A stretch of 64,000 nucleotides of DNA from Klenkia sesuvii (lineage in GTDB: Bacteria > Actinomycetota > Actinomycetes > Mycobacteriales > Geodermatophilaceae). Of the stretch, positions 39,839 through 50,703 are shown in pieces. The stretch spans positions 62,001-126,000 of the forward strand of contig NZ_JBAPLU010000005.1 of the NCBI RefSeq assembly GCF_037083825.1, given 5' to 3'. The notes under the pieces are model-generated. The model made no database searches. It worked only from the letters and a program-made list of their open reading frames with translations, and was not told where the DNA came from. Numbering within the stretch: position 1 is the stretch's first letter; every line of letters starts with the position of its first letter. Made by a program: the position numbers and the translations under genes.

Positions 39839-42766
39839 TCAGCCGGTGACGACGCCGGTGACGCCGGCGTCGGCGCGGGCCGCCGCGACCTTCTTGCGCG
39901 GCTTCTTCTTCCCCGCCGCCGCGATGCGCTCGGGGTCGAGGATGTCGGCCAGGAAGCGACCGGTGTGGCTCTCGGGGATGCCGGCGATGAGCTCGGGGGT
40001 GCCCTCCCCCACCACCGTGCCCCCGCGGAAACCGCCCTCGGGACCCATGTCGATGAGCCAGTCGGCGCTCTTGATCACGTCGAGGTTGTGCTCGATGACG
40101 ATCACCGAGTTGCCCTTGTCGACCAGGCCCTGGATGACCAGCAGCAGCTTGCGGATGTCCTCGAAGTGCAACCCCGTGGTGGGCTCGTCGAGCACGTAGA
40201 CGGTGCGCCCGTTGGACCGCTTCTGCAGCTCGCTGGCCAGCTTGACCCGCTGCGCCTCGCCGCCGGACAGGGTGGTGGCCGGCTGGCCCAGCCGGACGTA
40301 GCCCAGGCCCACCTCGGTGAGGGTCGTGAGGTAGCGGGCGATGCCGTTGATCGGGGCGAAGAACTCGGCGGCCTCCTCGATGGGCATGTCGAGCACCTCG
40401 GCGACCGTCTTGCCCTTGTAGCGCACCTCCAGGGTCTCCCGGTTGAACCGCGCGCCCTTGCAGACCTCGCAGGGCACGTAGACGTCGGGCAGGAAGTTCA
40501 TCTCGATCTTGAGCGTGCCGTCGCCGGAGCAGGCCTCGCAGCGACCGCCCTTGACGTTGAAGCTGAACCGGCCCGGCTGGTACCCCCGGACCTTGGCCTC
40601 CTCGGTGGAGGCGAACAGCTTGCGGATGGCGTCCCAGACGCCGGTGTAGGTGGCCGGGTTGGACCGCGGGGTGCGGCCGATGGGCGACTGGTCGACGCCC
40701 ACGACCTTGTCGAGGTGGTCCAGGCCGGTGACCGTGCGGTGCCGGCCGGGCACCATGCGGGCGCGGTTGAGCTGGTTGGCCAGCACCGTGTAGAGGATGT
40801 CGTTGACCAGGCTGGACTTGCCCGAGCCCGACACCCCGGTGACCGCGACCAGCAGGCCGAGCGGGAAGGTGACGTCGACCCCGCGCAGGTTGTGCTCGCG
40901 GGCGCCCTTGACCACCAGCTCGCGGCCCGGGGTGGGCACCCGGCGCTGCGCCGGGACGGCGATCTCCTTGCGGCCGGACAGGTACTGGCCGGTCAGCGAG
41001 CGCTCGCTGGCCAGCAGGTCGTCGTAGGTGCCCGAGACCACGACCTCACCGCCGTGCTCGCCGGCGCCCGGACCGATGTCGACGATCCAGTCGGCGGTCT
41101 TGATCGTGTCCTCGTCGTGCTCGACGACGATGAGGGTGTTGCCCATGTCGCGCAGCCGCACGAGGGTCTCGATGAGCCGGATGTTGTCGCGCTGGTGCAG
41201 CCCGATGGAGGGCTCGTCCAGCACGTAGAGCACGCCCACCAGCCCGGAGCCGATCTGCGTGGCCAGCCGGATGCGCTGGGCCTCCCCGCCGGCCAGGGTG
41301 GCGGCCGGCCGGTCGAGGGAGAGGTAGTCCAGGCCGACCGAGACCAGGAACGACAGGCGGGCCTGGATCTCCTTGAGCACGCGGTCGGCGATAGCCCGCT
41401 CGCGCTCGCCGAGGACCAGGGCCGACAGCCACTCGGAGGCGTCGCCGATGGACAAGCCGGTGACCTCGGCGATGGAGCGGTCGTCGAGCTTGACGGCCAG
41501 GATCTCGGGCTTGAGGCGGGTGCCGTGGCAGACCGGGCAGGGCACGTCGCGCATGTAGCCCTCGTACTTGTCGCGCATGAAGTCCGAGTCGGTGTCCTCG
41601 TGCCGCCGCTCGAGGAAGGGCAGCACGCCCTCGAACGCGGCGTAGTAGCTGCGCTCGCGGCCGTACCGGTTCTTGTAGCGGACGTGCACCTGCTCGGGCG
41701 AGCCGTGCAGCACGGCCTTCTGCACCTTGGCCGGCAGCCGCTCCCACGGGTCCTTCATGGAGAAGCCGAGCTGGTCGGCCAGCCCGCCGAGCAGCCGGGT
41801 GAAGTACTCGTTGCTCATCGAGCCGGCCCAGGGGGCGATGGCGCCGTCGGCGAGGCTCTTCTCAGGGTCGGGCACCACCAGGTCGGGGTCGACCTCCTTG
41901 CGGGTGCCGATGCCGGTGCACTCGGGGCAGGCGCCGAAGGGCGAGTTGAAGGAGAAGGAGCGGGGCTCCAACGCCTCGAAGCTCAGGCCGTCGTCGATGC
42001 AGGCCAGGTGCTCGGAGAAGGTGCGCTCGCGCTCGGGGTCGTCCTCGGGCAGGTCGACGAAGTCGAGCAGGACCAGGCCGCCGGCCAGGCCCAGCGCGGT
42101 CTCGACCGAGTCGGTGAGCCGCCGCTTGGCGCTCTCCTTGACGGTGAGCCGGTCGACGATCACCTCGATCGTGTGCTTCTCCTGCTTCTTGAGCTTGGGC
42201 GGCTCGGTGAGGGAGTGCACGGTGCCGTCGACGCGGACGCGGGAGAAGCCCTGGGTCTGCAGCGAGGAGAACAGGTCGACGTACTCGCCCTTGCGGGCGC
42301 GGATGACCGGGGCGAGCACCTGGAAGCGGGTGCCCTCCTCCATCTCGAGCACCTGGTCGACGATCTGCTGCGGGGTCTGCCGGGCGATCGGCTTGCCGCA
42401 GTTGGGGCAGTGCGGCTGGCCGGCGCGGGCGTACAGCAGGCGCAGGTAGTCGTAGACCTCGGTGATGGTGCCGACGGTCGACCGCGGGTTGCGGTTGGTC
42501 GACTTCTGGTCGATGGACACCGCCGGCGACAGGCCCTCGATGAAGTCGACGTCGGGCTTGTCCATCTGCCCCAGGAACTGGCGGGCGTAGGCCGACAGCG
42601 ACTCGACGTAACGGCGCTGGCCCTCGGCGAAGATGGTGTCGAAGGCGAGGCTGGACTTGCCCGACCCGGACAGCCCGGTGAACACGATCATCGCGTCGCG
42701 GGGCAGGTCGAGCTGGACGTCCTTCAGGTTGTGCTCACGGGCGCCGCGGACGACGAGCCGGTCCAT
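39839..42766 (-). CDS. uvrA: UvrA, excinuclease damage-recognition ATPase
   Basis: 975 residues. Two ABC modules: Walker A GLSGSGKSSLAFDT with the late signature TLAGGEAQRIRLATQIG, and GVSGSGKSSLVNDI with TLSGGEAQRVKLASELQ. Zinc-module cysteines CPNCGKPI, CPECTGIG, CPVCHGTRLKPE and CEACSGDG / CEVCKGARFNRET are all visible. ATG 42766 has AGGGA 5 nt upstream. A 71-nt gap, with no promoter that I can recognise, follows the amidase gene, so uvrA is probably read from the promoter at 44300-44322. Confidence 0.97.
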   Translation of the reverse strand: MDRLVVRGAREHNLKDVQLDLPRDAMIVFTGLSGSGKSSLAFDTIFAEGQRRYVESLSAYARQFLGQMDKPDVDFIEGLSPAVSIDQKSTNRNPRSTVGTITEVYDYLRLLYARAGQPHCPNCGKPIARQTPQQIVDQVLEMEEGTRFQVLAPVIRARKGEYVDLFSSLQTQGFSRVRVDGTVHSLTEPPKLKKQEKHTIEVIVDRLTVKESAKRRLTDSVETALGLAGGLVLLDFVDLPEDDPERERTFSEHLACIDDGLSFEALEPRSFSFNSPFGACPECTGIGTRKEVDPDLVVPDPEKSLADGAIAPWAGSMSNEYFTRLLGGLADQLGFSMKDPWERLPAKVQKAVLHGSPEQVHVRYKNRYGRERSYYAAFEGVLPFLERRHEDTDSDFMRDKYEGYMRDVPCPVCHGTRLKPEILAVKLDDRSIAEVTGLSIGDASEWLSALVLGERERAIADRVLKEIQARLSFLVSVGLDYLSLDRPAATLAGGEAQRIRLATQIGSGLVGVLYVLDEPSIGLHQRDNIRLIETLVRLRDMGNTLIVVEHDEDTIKTADWIVDIGPGAGEHGGEVVVSGTYDDLLASERSLTGQYLSGRKEIAVPAQRRVPTPGRELVVKGAREHNLRGVDVTFPLGLLVAVTGVSGSGKSSLVNDILYTVLANQLNRARMVPGRHRTVTGLDHLDKVVGVDQSPIGRTPRSNPATYTGVWDAIRKLFASTEEAKVRGYQPGRFSFNVKGGRCEACSGDGTLKIEMNFLPDVYVPCEVCKGARFNRETLEVRYKGKTVAEVLDMPIEEAAEFFAPINGIARYLTTLTEVGLGYVRLGQPATTLSGGEAQRVKLASELQKRSNGRTVYVLDEPTTGLHFEDIRKLLLVIQGLVDKGNSVIVIEHNLDVIKSADWLIDMGPEGGFRGGTVVGEGTPELIAGIPESHTGRFLADILDPERIAAAGKKKPRKKVAAARADAGVTGVVTG

Positions 42767-42837
42767 GTGGATCCCTGTCTGTGTGGTCGTGCGGACGGTG
42801 CGGGGGGTCGACGCGACGGCCGGCCGGGGTGGCGGGC

Positions 42838-44292
42838 TCAGCGGGCGGCGACGGGGTCGAAGACGGGGGCGTGCCGGCGCCAGGGTTCCTGGCGCTCCAG
42901 CTCCGCGGCCAGCCAGAGTAGTCGCGTCTCGGCACCCGGGGGGCCGACCAGCTGGACGGCCAGCGGGGTGCCCGACGCTCGTCGACCGGCCGGCAGCACG
43001 AGCGCGGGGAGGGCGGCCAGGTTCCACGCCGAGGTCCAGGGCGCCCACCGCGCGTTGGCGGAGACGTTGGCCAACCAGCCCCGCTCGTGCCAGGGCCGGG
43101 CCGCCAGCGGGGGCCCCGTGGTGACCGGGGTGAGGAGGACGTCGACACCGGGGTCGGCACCGGCCGCCGACCCCGCGAACCAGGTGGTCATGGTGGCCCG
43201 GAAGCGCTCGGCGGCGGCCGGGCGCACCAGCCCGGCACGGCGGGCCCACCGCCCCCACCGGGCGTGCACCCGGGTGCGCGGCTGCAGGTCGTGCGGGGCC
43301 AGGCCGCGGTCGGCCGCGTCGTCGGCGGCGCCGGCGAACCACCGGGCGACCACGGCGAGCGCGGCACCAGGCGGCACCGGCGGGTCCCGCCGGACGACGG
43401 TGTGGCCCAGCTCGCGCAACCGGGCGGCGACCGCCTCGACCGCCGCGCGACCCTCCGCGTCGAGCCGGGCGCCCGGTAGCGGGGACCGGGTGGAGACCGC
43501 GACGGTCAGCGCGGTCGTGTCGTCGTCGGGTGGCTCGACGGCGGCACCCCCGGGCAGGTCGGCGAGCACCGCGTGGCCGAGTGCGACGTCGGTGGCCGTG
43601 GTCGCCAGCACCCCGTTCTCGGCCATGCCCGACCACGAGTCCGCGCCCAGCCCGGCCGGGACCACGCCGCGGCCGGGCTTGAGCGTCACCAGGCCACAGG
43701 CGGCTGCGGGCAGGCGCAGCGAGCCCATGCCGTCGTTGCCGTGCGCCAGCGGCACCCCGCCGGAGGCGACCGCGGCGGCGCTGCCCCCCGACGACCCGGC
43801 CGGGGAGAGAGCCGTGTCCCACGGGTTGCGGCTCACGGTGCCCGGTCCGTCGGTGGCCGCGAACACGCACAGCTCGGGGACCCGCGTGATGCCCACGACG
43901 ACCGCACCGGCGGCCCGCAACCGGGCGACGACCGGGTGGTCGGCGGTCGCGGGCGGGCCGGGCACCGCCGTGCCGTCGGTGACCGTCTCGCCCGTGACGG
44001 CCACGTTGTCCTTCACCGCCACCGGGACGCCGGCCAGCGGCAACCGGGCGCGGTCGGGCCGGGCGTCGACCTCGGCCGCCTCGGCCAGCGCGACCTCGGC
44101 CCGGACCACCCGGAAGGCACCCACGCGCGCCTCGACGGCGGCGATGTGCGCCAGGTGCGCGCGGACCACCTCGACCGCCGTGGTCTGGCCCCGCCGGACC
44201 CGTGCTGCGAGCTCGGCAGCGGGCAGGCCGACCAGCGGTCGGGCCTGCTCCCCCGAGCCGTGCGCGCCGGCCGTCACTAGGTTGGCGTCCAT
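42838..44292 (-). CDS. Amidase-signature-family hydrolase heading the uvrA-uvrC unit
   Basis: 484 residues, the standard length for the amidase signature family. The Ser-cisSer-Lys triad is recognisable: K94 (GVPVAVKDNVAV), the cis-Ser in AGSSGGSAAAVA (S167/S168) and nucleophile S191 in NDGMGSLRLPAA. Members hydrolyse amides of many kinds (amino-acid, indoleacetamide, Glu-tRNA amide); with no GatB/GatC neighbours a GatA role is unlikely. ATG 44292 is chosen over an upstream GTG (44316) because TAGGTT ends exactly 7 nt before it, giving a leaderless mRNA. The promoter has DNA-damage-type features, which makes its linkage to nucleotide excision repair notable. Substrate unknown. Confidence 0.9.
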   Translation of the reverse strand: MDANLVTAGAHGSGEQARPLVGLPAAELAARVRRGQTTAVEVVRAHLAHIAAVEARVGAFRVVRAEVALAEAAEVDARPDRARLPLAGVPVAVKDNVAVTGETVTDGTAVPGPPATADHPVVARLRAAGAVVVGITRVPELCVFAATDGPGTVSRNPWDTALSPAGSSGGSAAAVASGGVPLAHGNDGMGSLRLPAAACGLVTLKPGRGVVPAGLGADSWSGMAENGVLATTATDVALGHAVLADLPGGAAVEPPDDDTTALTVAVSTRSPLPGARLDAEGRAAVEAVAARLRELGHTVVRRDPPVPPGAALAVVARWFAGAADDAADRGLAPHDLQPRTRVHARWGRWARRAGLVRPAAAERFRATMTTWFAGSAAGADPGVDVLLTPVTTGPPLAARPWHERGWLANVSANARWAPWTSAWNLAALPALVLPAGRRASGTPLAVQLVGPPGAETRLLWLAAELERQEPWRRHAPVFDPVAAR

Positions 44293-44299
44293 GCCGTCG

Positions 44300-44322
44300 A
44301 ACCTAGACGGACCCACCGACAG
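44300..44322 (-). promoter_or_regulatory. RecA-NDp/PafBC-type DNA-damage promoter of amidase-uvrA-uvrC
   Basis: Minus strand reads CTGTCGGTG, then 8 nt, then TAGGTT. The consensus I recall for LexA-independent mycobacterial damage promoters is TTGTCRGTG-N8-TANNNT; the match is 8 of 9 in the first box with exact spacing and a good -10. Transcription would begin at the amidase ATG. Confidence 0.7.
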
Positions 44323-44342
44323 TCTCAGATCGGAGCGGACCA

Positions 44343-45002
44343 GTGCCGACCTACACCGGTGACGTCGAGGTCGGCGGTCCGGCCGACACCCGCGAGCTGC
44401 CCGGCCTCACCATCACCAAGGTCGCGGTGAGCGAGATGGCGAACAACGCCTACCTGCTCACCTGCACCGCCACCGGCGACGGCGTGCTGGTCGACGCAGC
44501 CGCCGACCCGGAGGCCCTGCGGGCGCTGGTCGGCGACACCAGGCTGACCTCGGTGGTGACCACGCACGGGCACTGGGACCACCACCGCGCACTGCCCGAG
44601 GTGGTCGCCTCCAGCGGCGCGGCCACGATGGCGCACCCGGCGGACGCCGCCGACCTGCCGGTCCCGGTCAGCCACCCCGTCGAGCACGGCGACACCGTCG
44701 CGGTGGGCGACCAGGTGCTCGACGTCGTCCACCTGCGCGGCCACACCCCGGGCTCGATCGCGCTGGTGTGGCGCGGCGGCGAGGCCGGCACCCACGTCTT
44801 CACCGGCGACTCCTTGTTCCCCGGCGGCGTGGGCAACACCCAGCAGGACCCCGAGCGGTTCGCGCAGCTGGTGGACGACGTCGAGGAACGGCTGTTCGGC
44901 ACGCTGCCCGACGACACCTGGGTCTACCCCGGCCACGGCAAGGACACCACCATCGGCGCCGAGCGCCCCCACCTGCCCGAGTGGCGCGCCCGCGGCTGGT
45001 GA
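44343..45002 (+). CDS. Metallo-beta-lactamase-fold hydrolase (Rv1637c-like)
   Basis: 219 residues. The zinc motif THGHWDHH, later His in HLRGHTPGSIALV, Asp in FTGDSLFPGGVGN and His in YPGHGKDTT define a glyoxalase-II-like binuclear site. Such proteins hydrolyse thioesters or related metabolites; the exact substrate is unknown. GTG 44343 has CGGAG upstream (spacing 7). It is divergent from the amidase-uvrA unit; in M. tuberculosis the orthologue (Rv1637c) is also the divergent neighbour of uvrA. Confidence 0.9.
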   Translation: MPTYTGDVEVGGPADTRELPGLTITKVAVSEMANNAYLLTCTATGDGVLVDAAADPEALRALVGDTRLTSVVTTHGHWDHHRALPEVVASSGAATMAHPADAADLPVPVSHPVEHGDTVAVGDQVLDVVHLRGHTPGSIALVWRGGEAGTHVFTGDSLFPGGVGNTQQDPERFAQLVDDVEERLFGTLPDDTWVYPGHGKDTTIGAERPHLPEWRARGW

Positions 45003-45010
45003 CCCCGTCG

Positions 45011-45087
45011 CGGGGGTGGCCCGACGTCCCTGACGGTGGCCGCACGTCGGTACGTGCGCACACCGCAGGAGATGTCCGGCCACCCCG
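45011..45087. repeat. Imperfect 77-bp palindrome between convergent genes
   Basis: The left half and the reverse complement of the right half align over about 36 nt with roughly three-quarters identity (shared blocks cgggg, tggcc, cggtg, gcacgt), centred on gcacgt-cggt-acgtgc. It lies between the metallo-hydrolase stop (45002) and the pgi stop (45099). It could serve as a bidirectional terminator or be a REP-like palindromic unit. Confidence 0.5.
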
Positions 45088-45098
45088 TGACCGGGCCG

Positions 45099-46766
<1,668 letters not shown>

Positions 46767-46805
46767 GGGGCGGACTCCTGGGGGTCGGGGTGGACGTCGA
46801 CGACG

Positions 46806-48632
46806 CTAGGGCAGCCGTGCGCCGCCCGCGCGGGCGGCGCCCACCGGTGCGTCGCTGCGGTCGTGCCGGCCCTCGGCGAGCTGGACGGCGCTGACCACGA
46901 GGCCGAAGTGGCTGAACGCCTGCGGGGTGTTGCCCAGCTGACGGTGGCCGTCGGTGTCCCACTCCTCGCTGAGCAGCCCGAGGTCGCTGGCGCAGCCCAG
47001 CAGCCGCTCGAAGAGGGCGACGGCGTCGTCGCGCCGGCCGACCCCGTGCAGCGCGTCCACCAGCCAGAACGAGCAGGCCAGGAACACCCCCTCGGCACCG
47101 GGCAAGCCATCGCCGGAGCTCTCGGGCCGGTAGCGCAGCACCAGCCCGTCCCGGGTGAGCTCGCGCTCGACCGCCTCCACGGTGGCCACCACCACCGGGT
47201 GGTCGGGCGGCAGGAAGCCCACCCGGGGCACCAGCAGCAGCGCCGCGTCCAGCTCCGCGGAGCCGTAGGACTGGGCCAGCCGGCCCTCGTGCAGCCCCTT
47301 CTCCATCACCTCGGCGTGGATGGTGTCGCGCACCCGCTCCCAGTGCTCGACCGGACCGGGCAGGCCGTGCTCCCGGGCCCCGCGGACCATGCGGTCGAAG
47401 GCGACCCAGGCCATCACCTTGGAGTGCACGAAGTGCCGCGGTTCGCCGCGCTGCTCCCACAGCCCGGCGTCGGGCCGCCGCCACTGCCCCTCGAGGTGGT
47501 CGAGCATGGCGCACTGCAGGTCCCAGGCGTCGTCGTGGGCGCCCAACCCGGCGGCGCGGGCCAGGTGGAGGGCGTCGAGGACCTCGCCGACGACGTCGAG
47601 CTGCAGCTGCCCGGCGGCCCCGTTGCCCGTGCGCACCGGTGTCGAGCCCTCCCACCCCGCCAACCAGTCCAGCTCGAGCTCGGGGAGCCGGCGGGTGCCG
47701 TCGACGGCGTACATGATCTGCAGGTCGGCCGGGTCGCCGGCCACCGCGCGCAGCAGCCACCGCCGCCAAGCCGCGGCCTCGTCGGTGTGGCCGGCGGCCA
47801 GCAGGGCCTGCAGCGTGTAGGTCGAGTCACGCAGCCAGCTGTAGCGGTAGTCCCAGTTGCGCGGCCCGCCCGGCTGCTCCGGCAGCGACGTCGTGGCCGC
47901 CGCGACGATCCCGCCCGTCGGGGCGTGGGTGAGCGCGCGCAGCGTGATGAGGGACCGCGTGACCGCGTCGGCCCAGCGACCGCCCACCCGCTCGCCGCCG
48001 TCGACCCACTCCTGCCACCCGGCGAGGGTCTCGGCCAGCGCCCGCTCGGCGTCCACCTCCGGCGGGGCGTCGTCGTGGCCCGGCGTCCAGGTCAGCACGA
48101 ACGGCACCCGGTCCCCCGCCCGCACCGTGAACTCCGAGACCGTGCTGCGGTCGCGTCCCTCGAGCGGGGCGGCGGTGCTCAGCCACAGCGCGTCGGGGCC
48201 GGCCAGCGCCTGCAGCCGCCCGCCGCGCCGGCGCACCCACGGCACCACCCGGCCGTAGTCGAAGCGGACGGTCAGCTCGCCCCGCATCGCCACCTCGCCC
48301 GACACGCCCTCGACGATGCGGACGACGTCGGGGTACCGGCCGCGCAGCGGCATCAGGTCGACGACCCGCACGGTGCCCCCGGCCAGCGCCCACTCGGTCT
48401 CCAGCACCAGGGTGTCCCCGAGGTAGCGGCGGGATGTGCAGCGCCCGCCGTCGACCGGTGCGAGCGACCAGCGGCCGGCGTCCGGGGTGTCCAGCAGCGC
48501 GGCGAAGCAGGCGGGTGAGTCGAAGCGGGGCAGGCAGAGCCAGTCGACCGCACCCTCCGCGTCGACGAGGGCGGCGGTCTGCAGGTCGCCGACGACGGCG
48601 AGGTCCTCGATGCTGGGCACGGCCGCGATCAT
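46806..48632 (-). CDS. Glycoside hydrolase family 15 (glucoamylase/trehalase-like)
   Basis: 608 residues. An N-terminal beta-sandwich of the trehalase-like type (PSIEDLAVVGDLQTAALV, VDWLCLPRFDSPACFAALL) and an (alpha/alpha)6 barrel with GPRNWDYRYSWLRDSTYTLQALL and the second carboxylate region GLLSEEWDTDGHRQLGN, the GH15 catalytic areas. Mycobacterial relatives are alpha,alpha-trehalases; glucoamylase or isomaltose activity is also possible. ATG 48632 is favoured by family alignment; GTG 48656 is an alternative. It lies between the S9 peptidase and pgi in one minus-strand unit, and released glucose would need phosphorylation before Pgi. Confidence 0.9.
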   Translation of the reverse strand: MIAAVPSIEDLAVVGDLQTAALVDAEGAVDWLCLPRFDSPACFAALLDTPDAGRWSLAPVDGGRCTSRRYLGDTLVLETEWALAGGTVRVVDLMPLRGRYPDVVRIVEGVSGEVAMRGELTVRFDYGRVVPWVRRRGGRLQALAGPDALWLSTAAPLEGRDRSTVSEFTVRAGDRVPFVLTWTPGHDDAPPEVDAERALAETLAGWQEWVDGGERVGGRWADAVTRSLITLRALTHAPTGGIVAAATTSLPEQPGGPRNWDYRYSWLRDSTYTLQALLAAGHTDEAAAWRRWLLRAVAGDPADLQIMYAVDGTRRLPELELDWLAGWEGSTPVRTGNGAAGQLQLDVVGEVLDALHLARAAGLGAHDDAWDLQCAMLDHLEGQWRRPDAGLWEQRGEPRHFVHSKVMAWVAFDRMVRGAREHGLPGPVEHWERVRDTIHAEVMEKGLHEGRLAQSYGSAELDAALLLVPRVGFLPPDHPVVVATVEAVERELTRDGLVLRYRPESSGDGLPGAEGVFLACSFWLVDALHGVGRRDDAVALFERLLGCASDLGLLSEEWDTDGHRQLGNTPQAFSHFGLVVSAVQLAEGRHDRSDAPVGAARAGGARLP

Positions 48633-48675
48633 GCGGCCGGGGTCGGTTCCCTGCACCCCGGACCACCGGGGCCGG

Positions 48676-50697
48676 TCAGGCCGGCGCCGGCTCCCCCTCG
48701 GACCGGTCCGCGGGCCCCGCGGGCAGGGCGGCCGCCGTCGAGTTGCCCGGGGTGGGCAGCCACCTGCCCCACCAGCGCAGCACGTGCTCGAGCCGGGCCA
48801 ACCGGTGCCGCGGCCGGCCCGAGCGGGAGAGCTCGTGGCCCTCGCCGGGGAATAGCAGCAGCTCGGTGTGCACGCCGCGGCGCTTGAGCTCGACGTAGAG
48901 CCGGGTGCCCTGCTCGAGCGGGCAGCGCCAGTCCTCCTCGGAGTGCACGACCAGCGTCGGGGTCGTGATGCGGTGCGCGCCGGCGAGGGCCGACTGGGCC
49001 GCGATGCGCTCGGGGTCGGTGCCCACGTACTGGTCGGCGAAGAAGAACCCGATGTCGCTGGAGCCCACGAAGCTGACCGGGTCGTTGAAGGCCCGCTCGC
49101 TGATGCCCGCGGCGAACCGCTGCGTGCGGCCCAGCAGCAGGGTGGTCATGTACCCGCCGTACGAGCCGCCCATGACGCCGACGCGGCTGTCGTCGAGGTC
49201 GGGTTCCTGCAGCGCCTCGTCGAGGAAGGCCACGACGTCGTCGGCGTCCAGCCCGCCCAGCTGGTGGCGGATGGCCCGGCCGTGCTCCTGGCCGTAGCCC
49301 GAGGAGCCCCGCGGGTTGCACTGCAGCACGGCGTAGCCGGCGTCGACGTAGACCTGCGTCTCGTCGAGCAGGTGCCAGCCGTACTGGGTGAACGGGCCGC
49401 CGTGCACCATCAGCAGCACCGGGTGCGGGCCCTCGCCGGCCGGCGTGGTGACCCAGCCGTGCACCGGGTAGCCGTCCGGGGCGGTGGCGGTGCGCTCGCG
49501 CATCGGGCGCAGCCGACCGGTGGCCTGCAGCGGGCTGCCGAAACCGGTGAGCAGGCGCCGCCGGCCGGGCGTGATGGCCAGCAGCTCGCCCGCCGACCGG
49601 TCGTGCGCCACGGTGGCCACGACCACGCCCCCACCCGCGGCGATGCCGCGCGTGGTGAACGGGCCGTCGACCAGGGCCTCGGGCTCGCCGCCGGCCAACG
49701 GCACCCGCAGCAGCTCCACCGCGCCCTGCTTCTGGACGGCGACGAACGCGTCGCCGTCGGCCACCACCACCCGGCCGAAGTCGTGGCCCAGGTCGTGCCG
49801 TTCGGGGTCCAGCAGCGGCTGCGGGTGCCCACCGGCGGCGTCGACCCGGCACAGGGTGGTGCCGCGCCCGACGAAGTCCAGGCCGTCGGGGCCCAGGTCG
49901 GGCTGGGCGGCGAGGTAGACGGTGCGGCCCTCGGGGTCACCGGGGTCGTAGGTGGGCGCCGAGCACGACGACCGGGACTCGGTGACCCGGCGCAGGTGCG
50001 AGCCGTCGGGGCGGCAGGCGTACACGTCGGTGACCAGGTCGCGGTCGGCGCGGGCGTGCCGGGCGGACACGAAGACCAGCTCGGTGCCGGCGGGGTGCCA
50101 GGCGACGTCGGTGTCGTCGTGGTCGCCGGAGGTGACCTGCACCGGCTCGGGCACCGGGACCACGTCGTCGACCTCGTCGGGGAGGTCCAGCACGAAGACG
50201 TGCCGGCGCCGGTCCACCGTGAAGCCGACGTCGTCGGCGCGGTACTGCAGGGTGGTGATCAGCCGCGGCGCCTCACCGGCGGCGTCCACGCCGTCCTCAG
50301 TGCCGTAGCGGCCGGCCTCGGGCACCCGCGCGGTGTAGGCCAACCGGCGGGAGTCCGGCGCCCACACCGGCGCCCCGGCACCCAGCGGGTGGTCGGTCAG
50401 CCGGCGGGCCTCCCCGCCCCCGGTGGGCAGCACGTGCAGCTGGGGCTTGCCGCCGCTCTCGGCGCCCAGGAAGGCCAGCCAGCGGCCGTCGGGCGAGAAA
50501 ACCGGGCCCGAGTCGCGGTGGCCGTGGGTCAGCGGACGGGCCGGCGCCGAGGCGTCGGTGGGCACCGCCCAGAGCTGGCTGCGGTACTCGTCGGCCTCGA
50601 GGTCGAGCCGGGTGACGGCGACGACCGCGGTGGAGCCGTCGGGGGACACCGTGGCCACCCCGGGCGTGCGCAGGAGGGCGAGGTCGGCGGGCCGCAT
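48676..50697 (-). CDS. S9-family (prolyl oligopeptidase-like) serine peptidase
   Basis: 673 residues. A beta-propeller of about 400 residues (repeated FSPDGRWLAF, WAPDSRRLAY-type strands) precedes an alpha/beta-hydrolase domain with the nucleophile in GVMGGSYGGYMTTLL, the Asp in HSEEDWRCPLEQG and the His in FPGEGHELSRSGRP. No signal peptide, so it acts in the cytoplasm on oligopeptides, probably as an acylaminoacyl- or dipeptidyl-type enzyme. ATG 50697 follows TAGCGT by 6 nt, which indicates a leaderless mRNA. It is divergent from the amidohydrolase gene. Confidence 0.93.
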   Translation of the reverse strand: MRPADLALLRTPGVATVSPDGSTAVVAVTRLDLEADEYRSQLWAVPTDASAPARPLTHGHRDSGPVFSPDGRWLAFLGAESGGKPQLHVLPTGGGEARRLTDHPLGAGAPVWAPDSRRLAYTARVPEAGRYGTEDGVDAAGEAPRLITTLQYRADDVGFTVDRRRHVFVLDLPDEVDDVVPVPEPVQVTSGDHDDTDVAWHPAGTELVFVSARHARADRDLVTDVYACRPDGSHLRRVTESRSSCSAPTYDPGDPEGRTVYLAAQPDLGPDGLDFVGRGTTLCRVDAAGGHPQPLLDPERHDLGHDFGRVVVADGDAFVAVQKQGAVELLRVPLAGGEPEALVDGPFTTRGIAAGGGVVVATVAHDRSAGELLAITPGRRRLLTGFGSPLQATGRLRPMRERTATAPDGYPVHGWVTTPAGEGPHPVLLMVHGGPFTQYGWHLLDETQVYVDAGYAVLQCNPRGSSGYGQEHGRAIRHQLGGLDADDVVAFLDEALQEPDLDDSRVGVMGGSYGGYMTTLLLGRTQRFAAGISERAFNDPVSFVGSSDIGFFFADQYVGTDPERIAAQSALAGAHRITTPTLVVHSEEDWRCPLEQGTRLYVELKRRGVHTELLLFPGEGHELSRSGRPRHRLARLEHVLRWWGRWLPTPGNSTAAALPAGPADRSEGEPAPA

Positions 50698-50703
50698 GGC
50701 CAG

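Noticed and set aside
42767..42837. An independent damage promoter directly in front of uvrA.
   Set aside because: No TTGTC-type box with a TANNNT at 8 nt; only a normal AGGGA ribosome-binding site is seen.
39812..44362. Very long open frames opposite to known genes, here about 1500 codons antisense to uvrA and the amidase gene; similar ones at 4036-6906 and 6575-9805.
   Set aside because: At about 74% G+C stop codons are rare in all frames. Composition is Arg/Gly/Pro- or Gln/His-rich without domains, and the opposite strand carries clear protein families.
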